Assembly (NCBI GenBank): GCA_035263725.1 | Contig: DATFRC010000116.1 | Location: forward strand, 1 to 25,489 | Direction: 5' to 3' | Source: DASXRA01 sp035263725 | Lineage (GTDB): Bacteria > Actinomycetota > Actinomycetes > Mycobacteriales > Jatrophihabitantaceae | Length of the DNA stretch: 25,489 nucleotides | Part shown: positions 8,065-15,300 of the stretch, one piece after another | Layout of the letters: every line of letters begins with the position of its first letter | How positions within the stretch are numbered: position 1 is the stretch's first letter | Made by a program: the position numbers and the translations under genes | Notes under the pieces: model-generated | What the model was told of the DNA's origin: nothing | The model's database searches: none | Seen by the model: the letters and a program-made list of their open reading frames with translations, nothing else

Positions 8065-9303
8065 GTGCCCTCCGACGACGGTGGCTCCGCACTCCCACCC
8101 GAGCTCGACCCGCGCGGCCTGCGGCGTGCCGGGCGGGAGCGCCGGGCACCCGAACCGCCGCCGCCGGGCGAGTCGCCGGTAAGCGCGCGCCGCGAGGTCA
8201 AGCGCGGGCTCATCGTCGGCATTGCGATCGTCGCCACCGTGCTCTCGGTCGGGATCGTGGCCGTCAGCGGCTGGGCCTGGTCGACCTACAACGGCTTCAC
8301 GTCCGACATCCGGCGGGTGGACGCGATTGGCGGCGCCGGCAAGCCGACCCACGACCTTGACGGCAAGGACCAGAACATCCTGGTGGTCGGCAACGACGAC
8401 CGGGACACGGCGACGGATGCCGAACTGCGTCAGCTCGGCACGACGCGCGACGGCGGCAGCTACAACACCGACACGATGATGCTCATGCACCTGCCGGCCA
8501 ACGGGCAGAAAGCGACGGTCATCTCGTTCCCACGCGATTCCTATGTGGCAATTCCCGGGCACGGCATGGCGAAGCTGAACTCGGCGTACGTCGACGGCAT
8601 GCGGGACCATAACGGCGACAAGGCCGCGGGCGCCCGGCTGCTGGTCCAGACCATCGAGAACCTCACCGGCCTCACCATCGACCACTTCGTCCAGGTCGAC
8701 CTGCTCGGGTTCTACCGCATCAGCAACGCCATAGGCGGCGTAAGGGTGAACCTGTGCCAGGCGCAGCACGAGGCGAACTCGGGCATCGACCTGCCGAAGG
8801 GCGTTTCGACGATCAAGGGTACGCAGGCGCTCGCGTTTGTCCGGCAGCGCTACGGCCTACCTGGCGGCGACCTGGACCGCATCAAACGGCAGCAATACTT
8901 CCTGTCCGCAGCGTTCCGCAAGGTGTCCAGCGCCGGCACGCTGCTCAACCCGTTCAAGCTCCAGAAGCTGCTCAAGGCGGTGAGCACGTCCCTTCAGATG
9001 GACAACTCGATGGACCCGCTCAAGTTGGCTGAGCAGTTCCAAGACCTCAGCGCCGGCAACTTGGTCTTCAAGACGATCCCGATCGAAGGCTTCACCACGA
9101 ACGATGCGGGCAGCGTCGAGATCGTGAAGCCGGGCAAGGTCCAACAGTTCGTCGATCAGCTCGTGGGTAGCTCGAGCGCCCAGCACACACCCCACGACGC
9201 CACCCATCGCCCGCTGGCCGCGGCGTCACCGTCGTCGTCACCATCGTCGGCGTCGTCGTCGAACGGCATGACCGCCGCTGACACCGCCGGTTGCATCAAC
9301 TGA
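8065..9303 (+). CDS. LytR-CpsA-Psr (LCP) phosphotransferase, second tandem copy
   Basis: This 412-residue paralogue of the preceding gene should also attach lipid-linked glycopolymer to the wall. A proline/arginine-rich cytoplasmic N-terminus of about 45 residues precedes a transmembrane helix (about 48-70). The LCP domain shows NILVVGNDDRD, YNTDTMMLMHLP, SFPRDSYVAIP, KLNSAYVDG, VQVDLLGFYRISNAIGG and LDRIKRQQYFLSAAF. Unlike its neighbour it has no LytR_C domain. After about residue 365 it has a low-complexity Ser/Ala/His/Pro linker ending GCIN. Its only two cysteines are C231 and C410. The stop overlaps the next start by one base (TGATG), which suggests translational coupling to the TIGR03089 gene. 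Confidence 0.93.
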   Translation: MPSDDGGSALPPELDPRGLRRAGRERRAPEPPPPGESPVSARREVKRGLIVGIAIVATVLSVGIVAVSGWAWSTYNGFTSDIRRVDAIGGAGKPTHDLDGKDQNILVVGNDDRDTATDAELRQLGTTRDGGSYNTDTMMLMHLPANGQKATVISFPRDSYVAIPGHGMAKLNSAYVDGMRDHNGDKAAGARLLVQTIENLTGLTIDHFVQVDLLGFYRISNAIGGVRVNLCQAQHEANSGIDLPKGVSTIKGTQALAFVRQRYGLPGGDLDRIKRQQYFLSAAFRKVSSAGTLLNPFKLQKLLKAVSTSLQMDNSMDPLKLAEQFQDLSAGNLVFKTIPIEGFTTNDAGSVEIVKPGKVQQFVDQLVGSSSAQHTPHDATHRPLAAASPSSSPSSASSSNGMTAADTAGCIN

Positions 9304-9995
9304 TGCCGGCCTCCCCCGAGGCGCTGTTCGCGGCGCTGGTCGCTACCGCACCCTCACGGCCGTTCGTCACGTTCTACGACGATGGCACCGGCGAGCGCAC
9401 GGAACTGTCCGTGCGTTCCCTTGCGAACTGGGTGGCCAAGACGCACTTCCTGCTCACCGACGAGCTTGGCCTCGGGATCGGCGCCCCGGCCTACGTCGAT
9501 CTGCCGGTGCACTGGATCGCGGTGCCGGTGCTGCTCGGGTGCTGGACAGCCGGGCTTGACGTGGCCACGGATCCGGATGGTGCCGCGGTGGCGTTCGTGG
9601 CCGGCCCAGGTGCGTCCGGCCCCGCCGACACGTACGCCGTCGCACTCGATTCGGCCGCACGCGGCTTCGCGGGTGCGCCACCATCCGGCACGTCCGACTA
9701 CGTCGCCGCCGTGCGGCCGCAGCAGGATGCCTGGGCGACGGTGCACCCGCCGGCATCCCCGGACGACCCGGCACTGGACGGCGTGTCGCGCGCTGACGTG
9801 GTGGCGCGGGCGCAAGCCCGTGCCGGTGAGCTCGGGCTGAGCGCAGGCGCGCGAATCCTCACGACGCGCGACGACTGGCTCGATGCATTACTCGTGCCGC
9901 TGGCGATAGGCGGCTCACTGGTGATCGTCCGCAACGCGGAAGCAGACGTCGTGGCTCGACGCGCCGAGCAGGAGCGGGTCAGCCGGGTGCTGTGA
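9303..9995 (+). CDS. TIGR03089 family protein (truncated AMP-binding-like fold)
   Basis: This 230-residue protein matches my recollection of TIGR03089, an actinobacterial family of unknown function related to the N-terminal part of AMP-dependent synthetases but lacking their catalytic motifs. Visible segments include SRPFVTFYDDGTGERTELS, SVRSLANWVAKTHFLL, LGIGAPAYVDLPVHWIA and the late ARILTTRDDWLDALLVPLA. No P-loop-like STG.PKG motif is present. ATG 9303 overlaps the LCP stop by one base; the TTG at 9291 would lie inside the LCP gene. In mycobacteria the relative (Rv3268) also follows an LCP gene next to rmlD. A role tied to wall glycan ligation is therefore plausible but unknown. It overlaps the convergent membrane gene by 17 nt. 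Confidence 0.85.
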   Translation: MPASPEALFAALVATAPSRPFVTFYDDGTGERTELSVRSLANWVAKTHFLLTDELGLGIGAPAYVDLPVHWIAVPVLLGCWTAGLDVATDPDGAAVAFVAGPGASGPADTYAVALDSAARGFAGAPPSGTSDYVAAVRPQQDAWATVHPPASPDDPALDGVSRADVVARAQARAGELGLSAGARILTTRDDWLDALLVPLAIGGSLVIVRNAEADVVARRAEQERVSRVL

Positions 9996-12051
9996 CCGCC
10001 TCGGCCAGCCCGTCGGCTCGCACCTTCGCGAGATACACCGCAACGCTCTCGTGATCGACGGTGGTGGGCGGTCCGTGCAACACGCTGGGCCACCGCATCG
10101 TCGTGACCTCCGAGAACGGCGCGGCGGGCGGCGACCCCGCGAAGTGGATCTTCGTGGGGTCGGTGGACAACAGGTACAGCACACGGTGGTGCGCGGCGAC
10201 TGCCACCCGCACCGGGGCGAGTTGCGCCGGCTGCGCGTCGATCAACGCGTATGACGGCACATTGCAGTACGACCGGATCGTTTGGGCGTAGCTCGTCTGC
10301 GCCGGCGGATCGACCTCGAGCACCGCACCGCGGGAACCAAACGCAGCACAGATGCGCTGCACCTGGACGAGCTGCGGCACCTCTTCCCGAGCGCCGGCCA
10401 TGGGGGCGGTCACGGCGGCGGGGATTGCGATCATCGACGCGGCCAGCAGCACGGCGGCCGCCCGCACCGGCGCGGCCGACTGGCGCAGCAGAACGCAGAC
10501 GGTGTACGCGGCCGCGATGATCAAGATGGGCAGCACGACCGGGACGTAGCGCCGCATCGCCCAGGGCTGGTCCGGCGTAATCGTCGATGCCCGCAGGTAC
10601 AGCAGCGACATCGCGAGCCCCACGGTGATCATCCCCACCGTGGCGAGCGACCTGGTGCGGATGCACCGGCGCACCAACAGGATGTATCCGACTACGCCGA
10701 GGATCACGAGCGGCCAGCCCAGGTACTGGGCGAGCCAGTGGACGGTCTGTTCGTCGTAGCTGCGCGTGCCGTCCACGGCATCGCCGGCACGCGCCTGCAG
10801 ATCAGCGACGAACGGGTTGTTCCTGTCGTGCGCGACCATCCACAGTGGACGGCTGGCCAAGAACACGCTTGCGCCGCCGATCAGCACGCCCGCGGCGATC
10901 GTGGCGCGCCGCGGCAATTGTGGTGAGCGCAGCACCCGGCGCACCGCAGGATGCCAGCTCGCCCAGACCAGCAGCGGCAGGACGACGAGCAGCACGTATC
11001 CGGCGTCGAAGATCGGGAGAATGTGGTGCCGCTCGTCGCGGTAGTACCCGTAGGACAGGTGGGCCACGTCCAGCCAGCCGACCAGCACCGGGACGACCGT
11101 TCCGCCGACAAGCGCGCACGCCTGCCACACCGCCGTAGTCCGCGCGGTGCGCGCCGCGAATATCGGGAAGACGGCTGCGGTCACCAGCACTGCCAGCAGG
11201 CTGACGTCGCTGTCGATGCGCGCCATGGCCGACGTCCCCAGCACGAACCCGGCAAGGGCGAAGTCACGCACCCGCCCGGACTCCACTGCCCGGTGCAGCA
11301 GGCCGAGCCCGCCCACGAGGAACAGCAGGGCCAGAGGCTCGGAGTACGTATCGCGGCTGACGAAGATCAGCGGCATCGAGACCGCGAAGGCCACCATCGC
11401 CACGAGTGCCAGCGGGGCATCCACCACCCGTCGCGCCAGGCCGAAGAACGCGAGCAGCGCCAACGCCCCGAACGTCACATTCGCCTTGAGCAGCGCGGTG
11501 ACGCCGAAGAGCCATCCCGCCACCGCCAAGAGCGCCGGCAGCAGGTGGTTGCCCTGCGCATACAACTGCGTCGGGCCGCTGACCCCGAAGCCGGCCGACG
11601 AGCCGGAACCGCTTGAGGGCGAGCCGAAGATCTCGGGCTGAGCCGGTATGCCCAGCCCCGGGTGGTCCATCAGCCAGCGGCCAGTGAGGTTGTACGTCGC
11701 CGGGTCGCGGTGTGCGAACAGGTTCTCGGCGGAGAAGAAGGAGTTGACGACGCACCATGCGAATGCCAACCCGATAGCGATCAGCGTGTAGCGCAACGCT
11801 CTGCGGTCGACCTGCTCGGACCCCGCGCCGGAGACCGCGACCGCGACCGCGACGGCGGCACCGGCGACGCCTGCCGGCAGCACCCAGCCCGGGCTGAAGC
11901 GCCCGGCCAGCAGCAGCACCATCGCGGGCAACGCGAAGCCGGCAAGCGCGCTCGTCACCAGGTCGGGTACGGAATGCACGATGCGGACACCGAGCCGGGA
12001 CGAGGTCGCGTGCGCCTGGACCGTTGCAGCCGCGGGCGCGACTGCGGTCAT
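9979..12051 (-). CDS. Large polytopic GT-C-like membrane protein
   Basis: This 690-residue integral membrane protein has about 12-14 hydrophobic segments, roughly residues 30-520, and a soluble C-terminal domain of about 130-150 residues. An early outer loop contains FAHRDPATYNLTGRWLMDHP, with an acidic residue where GT-C transferases place their catalytic site. A later loop has SRDTYSEPLALLF. The C-terminal domain contains a cysteine in IRSYCNVP. The start is ATG 12051, with AGGAGG five bases upstream; the frame further upstream is open but lacks support. It stands alone, divergent from scoA across a perfect inverted repeat. It is probably a lipid-linked sugar transferase for the envelope glycans encoded nearby; substrate unknown. 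Confidence 0.72.
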   Translation of the reverse strand: MTAVAPAAATVQAHATSSRLGVRIVHSVPDLVTSALAGFALPAMVLLLAGRFSPGWVLPAGVAGAAVAVAVAVSGAGSEQVDRRALRYTLIAIGLAFAWCVVNSFFSAENLFAHRDPATYNLTGRWLMDHPGLGIPAQPEIFGSPSSGSGSSAGFGVSGPTQLYAQGNHLLPALLAVAGWLFGVTALLKANVTFGALALLAFFGLARRVVDAPLALVAMVAFAVSMPLIFVSRDTYSEPLALLFLVGGLGLLHRAVESGRVRDFALAGFVLGTSAMARIDSDVSLLAVLVTAAVFPIFAARTARTTAVWQACALVGGTVVPVLVGWLDVAHLSYGYYRDERHHILPIFDAGYVLLVVLPLLVWASWHPAVRRVLRSPQLPRRATIAAGVLIGGASVFLASRPLWMVAHDRNNPFVADLQARAGDAVDGTRSYDEQTVHWLAQYLGWPLVILGVVGYILLVRRCIRTRSLATVGMITVGLAMSLLYLRASTITPDQPWAMRRYVPVVLPILIIAAAYTVCVLLRQSAAPVRAAAVLLAASMIAIPAAVTAPMAGAREEVPQLVQVQRICAAFGSRGAVLEVDPPAQTSYAQTIRSYCNVPSYALIDAQPAQLAPVRVAVAAHHRVLYLLSTDPTKIHFAGSPPAAPFSEVTTMRWPSVLHGPPTTVDHESVAVYLAKVRADGLAEAVTAPG

Positions 12052-12081
12052 GGGCGCCTCCTGTCCTGACCTCCCGCGCCC

Positions 12082-12117
12082 CCGCACCCTACCTGCCGCA
12101 GCCTGGGTAGGGTGCGG
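12082..12117. promoter_or_regulatory. Perfect 12-bp inverted repeat containing both divergent -10 boxes
   Basis: The left arm CCGCACCCTACC (12082-12093) and the right arm GGTAGGGTGCGG (12106-12117) are exact reverse complements separated by 12 bases. Each arm contains TAGGGT reading outward: 12108-12113 toward scoA and 12091-12086 toward the membrane protein. Predicted starts near 12120 (+) and 12079 (-) leave leaders of about 26-28 nt with visible ribosome binding sites. The symmetry could be an operator for a dimeric regulator covering both promoters, or symmetric promoter sequence alone. Confidence 0.55.
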
Positions 12118-12145
12118 AGCGGGCGAGGATGCCGGGAGCGCATAT

Positions 12146-12898
12146 ATGGACAAGACAGTCAGTTCGGTCGCCGCCGCAGTTCGGGACATCCCCGACGGTG
12201 CGTCGCTGGCCGTAGGCGGTTTCGGGCTGTGCGGCGTGCCGATACGGCTGATCGAGGCCTTGCTCGAGCAGGGCGGCACGGACTTCGAGACCGTGTCCAA
12301 CAACTGCGGCGTGGACGGCGCCGGGCTCGGCTTGCTGCTGGACAAGCGGCGCATCCGGCGCACCGTGTCGTCCTACGTCGGGGAGAACCGGGAGTTCGCC
12401 CGGCAGTACCTGTCCGGGGAGCTCGAGGTGGAGCTGTGCCCGCAGGGGACGTTGGCGGAGCGGCTGCGGGCGGGTGGCTCGGGCATCCCGGCGTTCTACA
12501 CCCCTGCCGGCGTCGGCACCTGGGTCGCCGACGGCGGGCTGCCGTGGCGCTATGCGCCCGACGGCACGGTGGCGCTGGCGTCCGCCCCGAAAGAGGTACG
12601 CGAGTTCGACGGGGACGAGTACGTGCTCGAACGTGGCATCGTCTGCGACTTCGGTCTGGTGCGCGCCGCCGTGGGCGATCGCCACGGCAACCTCGTCTAC
12701 GCCAAGTCGGCGCGCAACTTCAACCCGCTGTGCGCGATGTCGGGACGGATCACGATCGCCGAGGTCGAGCGGCTGGTCGAGCCCGGCGAGATCGATCCGC
12801 ACGAGGTCGACACCCCCGGCGTGTTCGTGCAGCGCGTCGTCGAAGTGGGCACGGAGGGTAAGCAGATCGAAAAGCGCACCGTTCGGGAAAGGGTGTGA
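12146..12898 (+). CDS. scoA: 3-oxoacid CoA-transferase, subunit A
   Basis: This is the alpha subunit of a type I CoA-transferase, which moves CoA between succinyl-CoA and a 3-keto acid such as acetoacetate. The 250-residue protein shows LAVGGFGLCGVPIRLIEAL near residues 21-39, matching the family signature, and then SNNCGVDG, SYVGENREFARQYLSGELE and IPAFYTPAGVGTWVA. It lacks the catalytic glutamate, which belongs to subunit B. ATG 12146 has GGGAG 8 nt upstream. The gene ends GGGTGTGAAA. In most bacteria scoB follows almost directly; here a 131-bp insertion lies between them. Exact substrate specificity cannot be read. Confidence 0.93.
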   Translation: MDKTVSSVAAAVRDIPDGASLAVGGFGLCGVPIRLIEALLEQGGTDFETVSNNCGVDGAGLGLLLDKRRIRRTVSSYVGENREFARQYLSGELEVELCPQGTLAERLRAGGSGIPAFYTPAGVGTWVADGGLPWRYAPDGTVALASAPKEVREFDGDEYVLERGIVCDFGLVRAAVGDRHGNLVYAKSARNFNPLCAMSGRITIAEVERLVEPGEIDPHEVDTPGVFVQRVVEVGTEGKQIEKRTVRERV

Positions 12899-12900
12899 AA

Positions 12901-13021
12901 GCGATGAGCGCTCGCGCGAAGAGCCCCGCCGCCGCGACGCGGCCCGCGCCGAAGGCGCGGGGTCGAGCCGAGGATGTACCCGAGCGTCAGCGAGCGGTGC
13001 AGACTCGGATCGGCGCGGGCG
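12901..13021 (+). repeat. Dispersed intergenic repeat, copy 1, flanked by a 10-bp direct duplication
   Basis: The first 42 bases (from GCGATGAGCGCTCGCGCGAA) are identical to copy 2 at 15929. The next part forms a perfect hairpin CCCGCGCC-GAA-GGCGCGGG. A second module, CCCGAGCGTCAGCGAGCGG (from 12979), is also shared with copy 2. The 10-mer GGGTGTGAAA occurs immediately before (12891-12900) and immediately after (13022-13031), as expected for target-site duplication. Removing the element and one 10-mer would leave scoA TGA one base before scoB ATG. Confidence 0.8.
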
Positions 13022-13029
13022 GGGTGTGA
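12904..13029 (+). other. 41-codon ORF carried by repeat copy 1
   Basis: ATG 12904 sits just after the scoA stop, behind AAAGGG of the scoA end. The frame (MSARAKSPAAATRP...) runs through the whole repeat to TGA 13027-13029, one base before the scoB ATG. It is Arg/Ala/Pro-rich and resembles no protein family. It may serve to keep ribosomes moving from scoA to scoB rather than make a functional peptide. The same MSARAKS start is encoded by the other two repeat copies. Confidence 0.35.
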
Positions 13030-13030
13030 A

Positions 13031-13699
13031 ATGGCGCTGACTCGCCCTCAGCTGGCCGCCCGGGTAGCCGCCGAGCTGCGTGACGGGCAGTACGTCAACC
13101 TCGGCATCGGGCTGCCGACGCTGGTGCCCAACTACGTCCCGGACGGTGTGCACGTGGTGCTGCAGTCGGAGAACGGCGTGCTCGGGGTCGGCCCGTATCC
13201 GTACGACGACGAGGTCGACGCGGACCTGATCAACGCCGGCAAGGAGACCGTGACGGTGCTGCCCGGGGCGTCGTACTTCGACTCGGCCACGTCGTTCGGC
13301 ATGATCCGCGGCGGGCACATCGACGTCGCCATCCTGGGCGCCATGCAGGTGTCGACCAACGGCGATCTCGCGAACTGGACCATCCCCGGCAAGATGATCA
13401 AGGGGATGGGTGGCGCGATGGACCTGGTCCACGGGGCCAAGAAGGTCATCGTGATGATGGAACACGTTGCGCGCGACGGCAGCTCCAAGATCGTCAATGA
13501 GTGCTCCCTGCCGCTGACGGGAAAGCACTGCGTGCAGCAGATCATCACGGATCTCGCGGTGATCGACGTGACCGAAGACGGGCTGATACTGCGCGAGCTC
13601 GCACCCGGTGTCTCCCTACAGGCGGTGCGGGCCGCGACCGAGCCGCCGCTCGTCGACGCGTACGACCTGCGCGAGATGGAACTGCCGGCCGGCACGTAG
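13031..13699 (+). CDS. scoB: 3-oxoacid CoA-transferase, subunit B
   Basis: This is the beta subunit that pairs with ScoA. The 222-residue protein has NLGIGLPTLVPNYVP near residues 23-37 and the catalytic-glutamate signature SENGVLG, with Glu47 expected to form the glutamyl-CoA thioester. DLINAGKETVTVLPGASYFDSA, GGHIDVAILGAMQVS and IPGKMIKGMGGAMDLV follow, all typical of the family. ATG 13031 directly follows the repeat; the GGGCGGGG at its edge still provides a ribosome binding site. A longer frame from 12974 lies inside the repeat and is rejected. It is probably co-transcribed with scoA. Ketone-body or branched-chain/fatty-acid breakdown is the likely use, in keeping with the acyl-CoA dehydrogenase nearby. 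Confidence 0.94.
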   Translation: MALTRPQLAARVAAELRDGQYVNLGIGLPTLVPNYVPDGVHVVLQSENGVLGVGPYPYDDEVDADLINAGKETVTVLPGASYFDSATSFGMIRGGHIDVAILGAMQVSTNGDLANWTIPGKMIKGMGGAMDLVHGAKKVIVMMEHVARDGSSKIVNECSLPLTGKHCVQQIITDLAVIDVTEDGLILRELAPGVSLQAVRAATEPPLVDAYDLREMELPAGT

Positions 13700-13744
13700 C
13701 GATCGGCGCAGGTGTATCAAAGTCCGAGCTGACCCGCTCCGCAT

Positions 13745-13762
13745 GATCAGGGTTCGCTGATC
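13745..13762. promoter_or_regulatory. Inverted repeat upstream of the LuxR-type HTH gene
   Basis: GATCAG (13745-13750) and CTGATC (13757-13762) are perfect 6-bp arms with a GGTTCG spacer, ending 18 nt before the GTG start and just before the GGGAGG ribosome binding site. It could be an autoregulatory operator or a leader hairpin. The short arms leave chance possible. Confidence 0.3.
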
Positions 13763-13780
13763 TCGGGTGGGAGGCAGACG

Positions 13781-14095
13781 GTGAACAATTCGGTACTGGC
13801 GGTGCAGCGCGTCACGTCAGGGTACGGGGCACGCCGTCTGTCCGCAGCGGACCCGATTCCGTCTCCACGGCCGGTCAGCCGATGGCATCTGCCGACCCCG
13901 GAGGCCCGGGTTACCCGCCGTGAACGTCAGGTCCTCGCGCTGCTCGCCGAGGGGCACTCGACCCGCGAGGTCGCCCAGCGCCTCGCCTACTCCGAGCGGA
14001 CGATCAAGAATGTCCTGCAGGAGTTCACCACCCGGCTCCAGCTGCGCAACCGCACGCAGGCCGTCGCGTATGCGGTGCGCCGGGGCTGGATCTAG
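13781..14095 (+). CDS. Stand-alone LuxR-type helix-turn-helix transcriptional regulator
   Basis: This 104-residue protein consists of a poorly conserved 40-residue N-terminus and a complete C-terminal LuxR/GerE DNA-binding domain (about residues 43-104). The domain shows VTRRERQVLALLAEGHSTREVAQRL, with YSERTIKNVLQEFTTRLQLR as recognition helix region and NRTQAVAYAVRRGWI at the end. It has no receiver, PAS or autoinducer domain, so how it is triggered is unknown; such short LuxR proteins are common in Actinobacteria. GTG 13781 has GGGAGG 8 nt upstream. It is monocistronic and convergent with the acyl-CoA dehydrogenase, with a 5-bp gap. An inverted repeat just upstream is a candidate own-binding site. 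Confidence 0.9.
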   Translation: MNNSVLAVQRVTSGYGARRLSAADPIPSPRPVSRWHLPTPEARVTRRERQVLALLAEGHSTREVAQRLAYSERTIKNVLQEFTTRLQLRNRTQAVAYAVRRGWI

Positions 14096-14100
14096 CGCTG

Positions 14101-15258
14101 CTACTTCAGCAGCTGGCGCGCCATGACCATCCGGTTGATCTGGTTGGTGCCCTCATAGATCTGGGTGATCTTGGCGTCTCGCATCATGCGCTCGACCGGG
14201 AAGTCGCGTGTGTAGCCGTACCCGCCGAACAGCTGCACGGCGTCGGTGGTCACCGCCATCGCGGTGTCGGACGCGAAGCACTTGGCCGCCGCCGAGTGGA
14301 ACGTCAGATCCGGCTCGCCCCGCTCCGCGCGGGCGGCGGCGGCGTAGATGAGCTGCCGAGCTGCCTCCGTGCGCATCGCCATGTCGGCGAGCATGAACTG
14401 CACGCCCTGGAAGTCCCCGATCGGCCGGCCGAATTGCCGGCGCTCCTTGACGTACGCGATGGACGCGTCGATCGCGCCCTGCGCGATGCCTAGCGCCTGG
14501 GCTCCGATCGTGAGCCGGGTGTGGTCCAGGGTGGCAAGTGCGGTCTTGAAGCCGGTGCCCGGCTCGCCGATGATCCGGTCGGCGGGGATCGTGCAGTCCT
14601 CGAAGTAGATCTCGCAGGTGGGGCTGCCCTTGATGCCGAGCTTGCGCTCCTTGGGCCCGACGCTGAAGCCGGGGTCGTCGCGATGGACCACGAACGCCGA
14701 GATCCCACGTGGCCCCTGGCCCGGGTCGGTCACCGCCATGACCGTGTAGTGCGTCGAGACGCCGGCATTGGTGATCCAGCATTTGGTGCCGTTGAGCACC
14801 CAGTGGTCGCCGTCTTGTACAGCCCGGCTGCGCATCGCTGCCGCGTCGGAACCGGCCTCCCGCTCGGACAGCGCGTAGCTGAACATCGCCTCGCCGGTAG
14901 CCACCGGTGGCAGCATCTGCTTCTTGAGCTCCTCGGACGCCGACAGCAGCAGCGGCATCGTGCCGAGCTTGTTCACCGCCGGGATCAGCGACGACGAAGC
15001 GCACGCCCGGGCCACCTCCTCGATCACGATCGCTGCGGCAATCGCGTCGGCGCCGGCCCCGCCGTATTGCTCGGGGATGTGGACGGCGTGGAAGCCGGCC
15101 TGGACAAGTGCGTCGTGCGCCTCCTGCGGGAACCGGGCGTCCTCGTCCACCTCGGCGGCATACGGTGCGATCTTGTCCTCGGTGAGCTGCCGCACCGCTT
15201 CGCGCAGCATCACGTGCTCGTCAGAGAGGCGGTACGCACCGAAATCAGGGGCGCTCAT
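14101..15258 (-). CDS. Acyl-CoA dehydrogenase
   Basis: This FAD flavoenzyme introduces a trans-2,3 double bond into acyl-CoA in fatty-acid or branched-chain amino-acid breakdown. The 385-residue protein has the usual three-domain order: an N-terminal helical domain to about 120, the FAD/substrate signature YALSEREAGSDAAAM with WVLNGTKCWITNAG, then the C-terminal helical domain with YVKERRQFGRPIGDFQ, GGYGYTRDFPVERMMRDAKI and QIYEGTNQINRMV. Glu369 in IYEGT is the expected catalytic base, the position used by short-chain and FadE25-like enzymes. ATG 15258 lies six bases after a TACGAT -10 box with no ribosome binding site, suggesting a leaderless message. It is divergent from the LysE-family gene. 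Chain-length specificity is not determinable. Confidence 0.95.
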   Translation of the reverse strand: MSAPDFGAYRLSDEHVMLREAVRQLTEDKIAPYAAEVDEDARFPQEAHDALVQAGFHAVHIPEQYGGAGADAIAAAIVIEEVARACASSSLIPAVNKLGTMPLLLSASEELKKQMLPPVATGEAMFSYALSEREAGSDAAAMRSRAVQDGDHWVLNGTKCWITNAGVSTHYTVMAVTDPGQGPRGISAFVVHRDDPGFSVGPKERKLGIKGSPTCEIYFEDCTIPADRIIGEPGTGFKTALATLDHTRLTIGAQALGIAQGAIDASIAYVKERRQFGRPIGDFQGVQFMLADMAMRTEAARQLIYAAAARAERGEPDLTFHSAAAKCFASDTAMAVTTDAVQLFGGYGYTRDFPVERMMRDAKITQIYEGTNQINRMVMARQLLK

Positions 15259-15264
15259 AACTCG

Positions 15265-15294
15265 ATCGTAGGACGTCCAAGCGTCGGTTAGATT
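15265..15294. promoter_or_regulatory. Divergent pair of leaderless -10 boxes
   Basis: In the 42-bp gap between two divergent genes, TACGAT on the minus strand (15270-15265) is six bases from ATG 15258. TAGATT on the plus strand (15289-15294) is six bases from GTG 15301. Neither gene has a Shine-Dalgarno sequence, and the gap has no room for separate leaders. Confidence 0.55.
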
Positions 15295-15300
15295 CGCGGC

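Noticed and set aside
10951..11616. 221-codon plus-strand frame opposite the large membrane protein
   Set aside because: Composition is Arg/Gln/Glu/His-rich and non-globular, while the minus strand gives a coherent multi-helix protein.
12089..13528. 479-codon minus-strand open frame opposite scoA/scoB
   Set aside because: The plus strand has clear CoA-transferase motifs; this frame has none and crosses the repeat and both genes.
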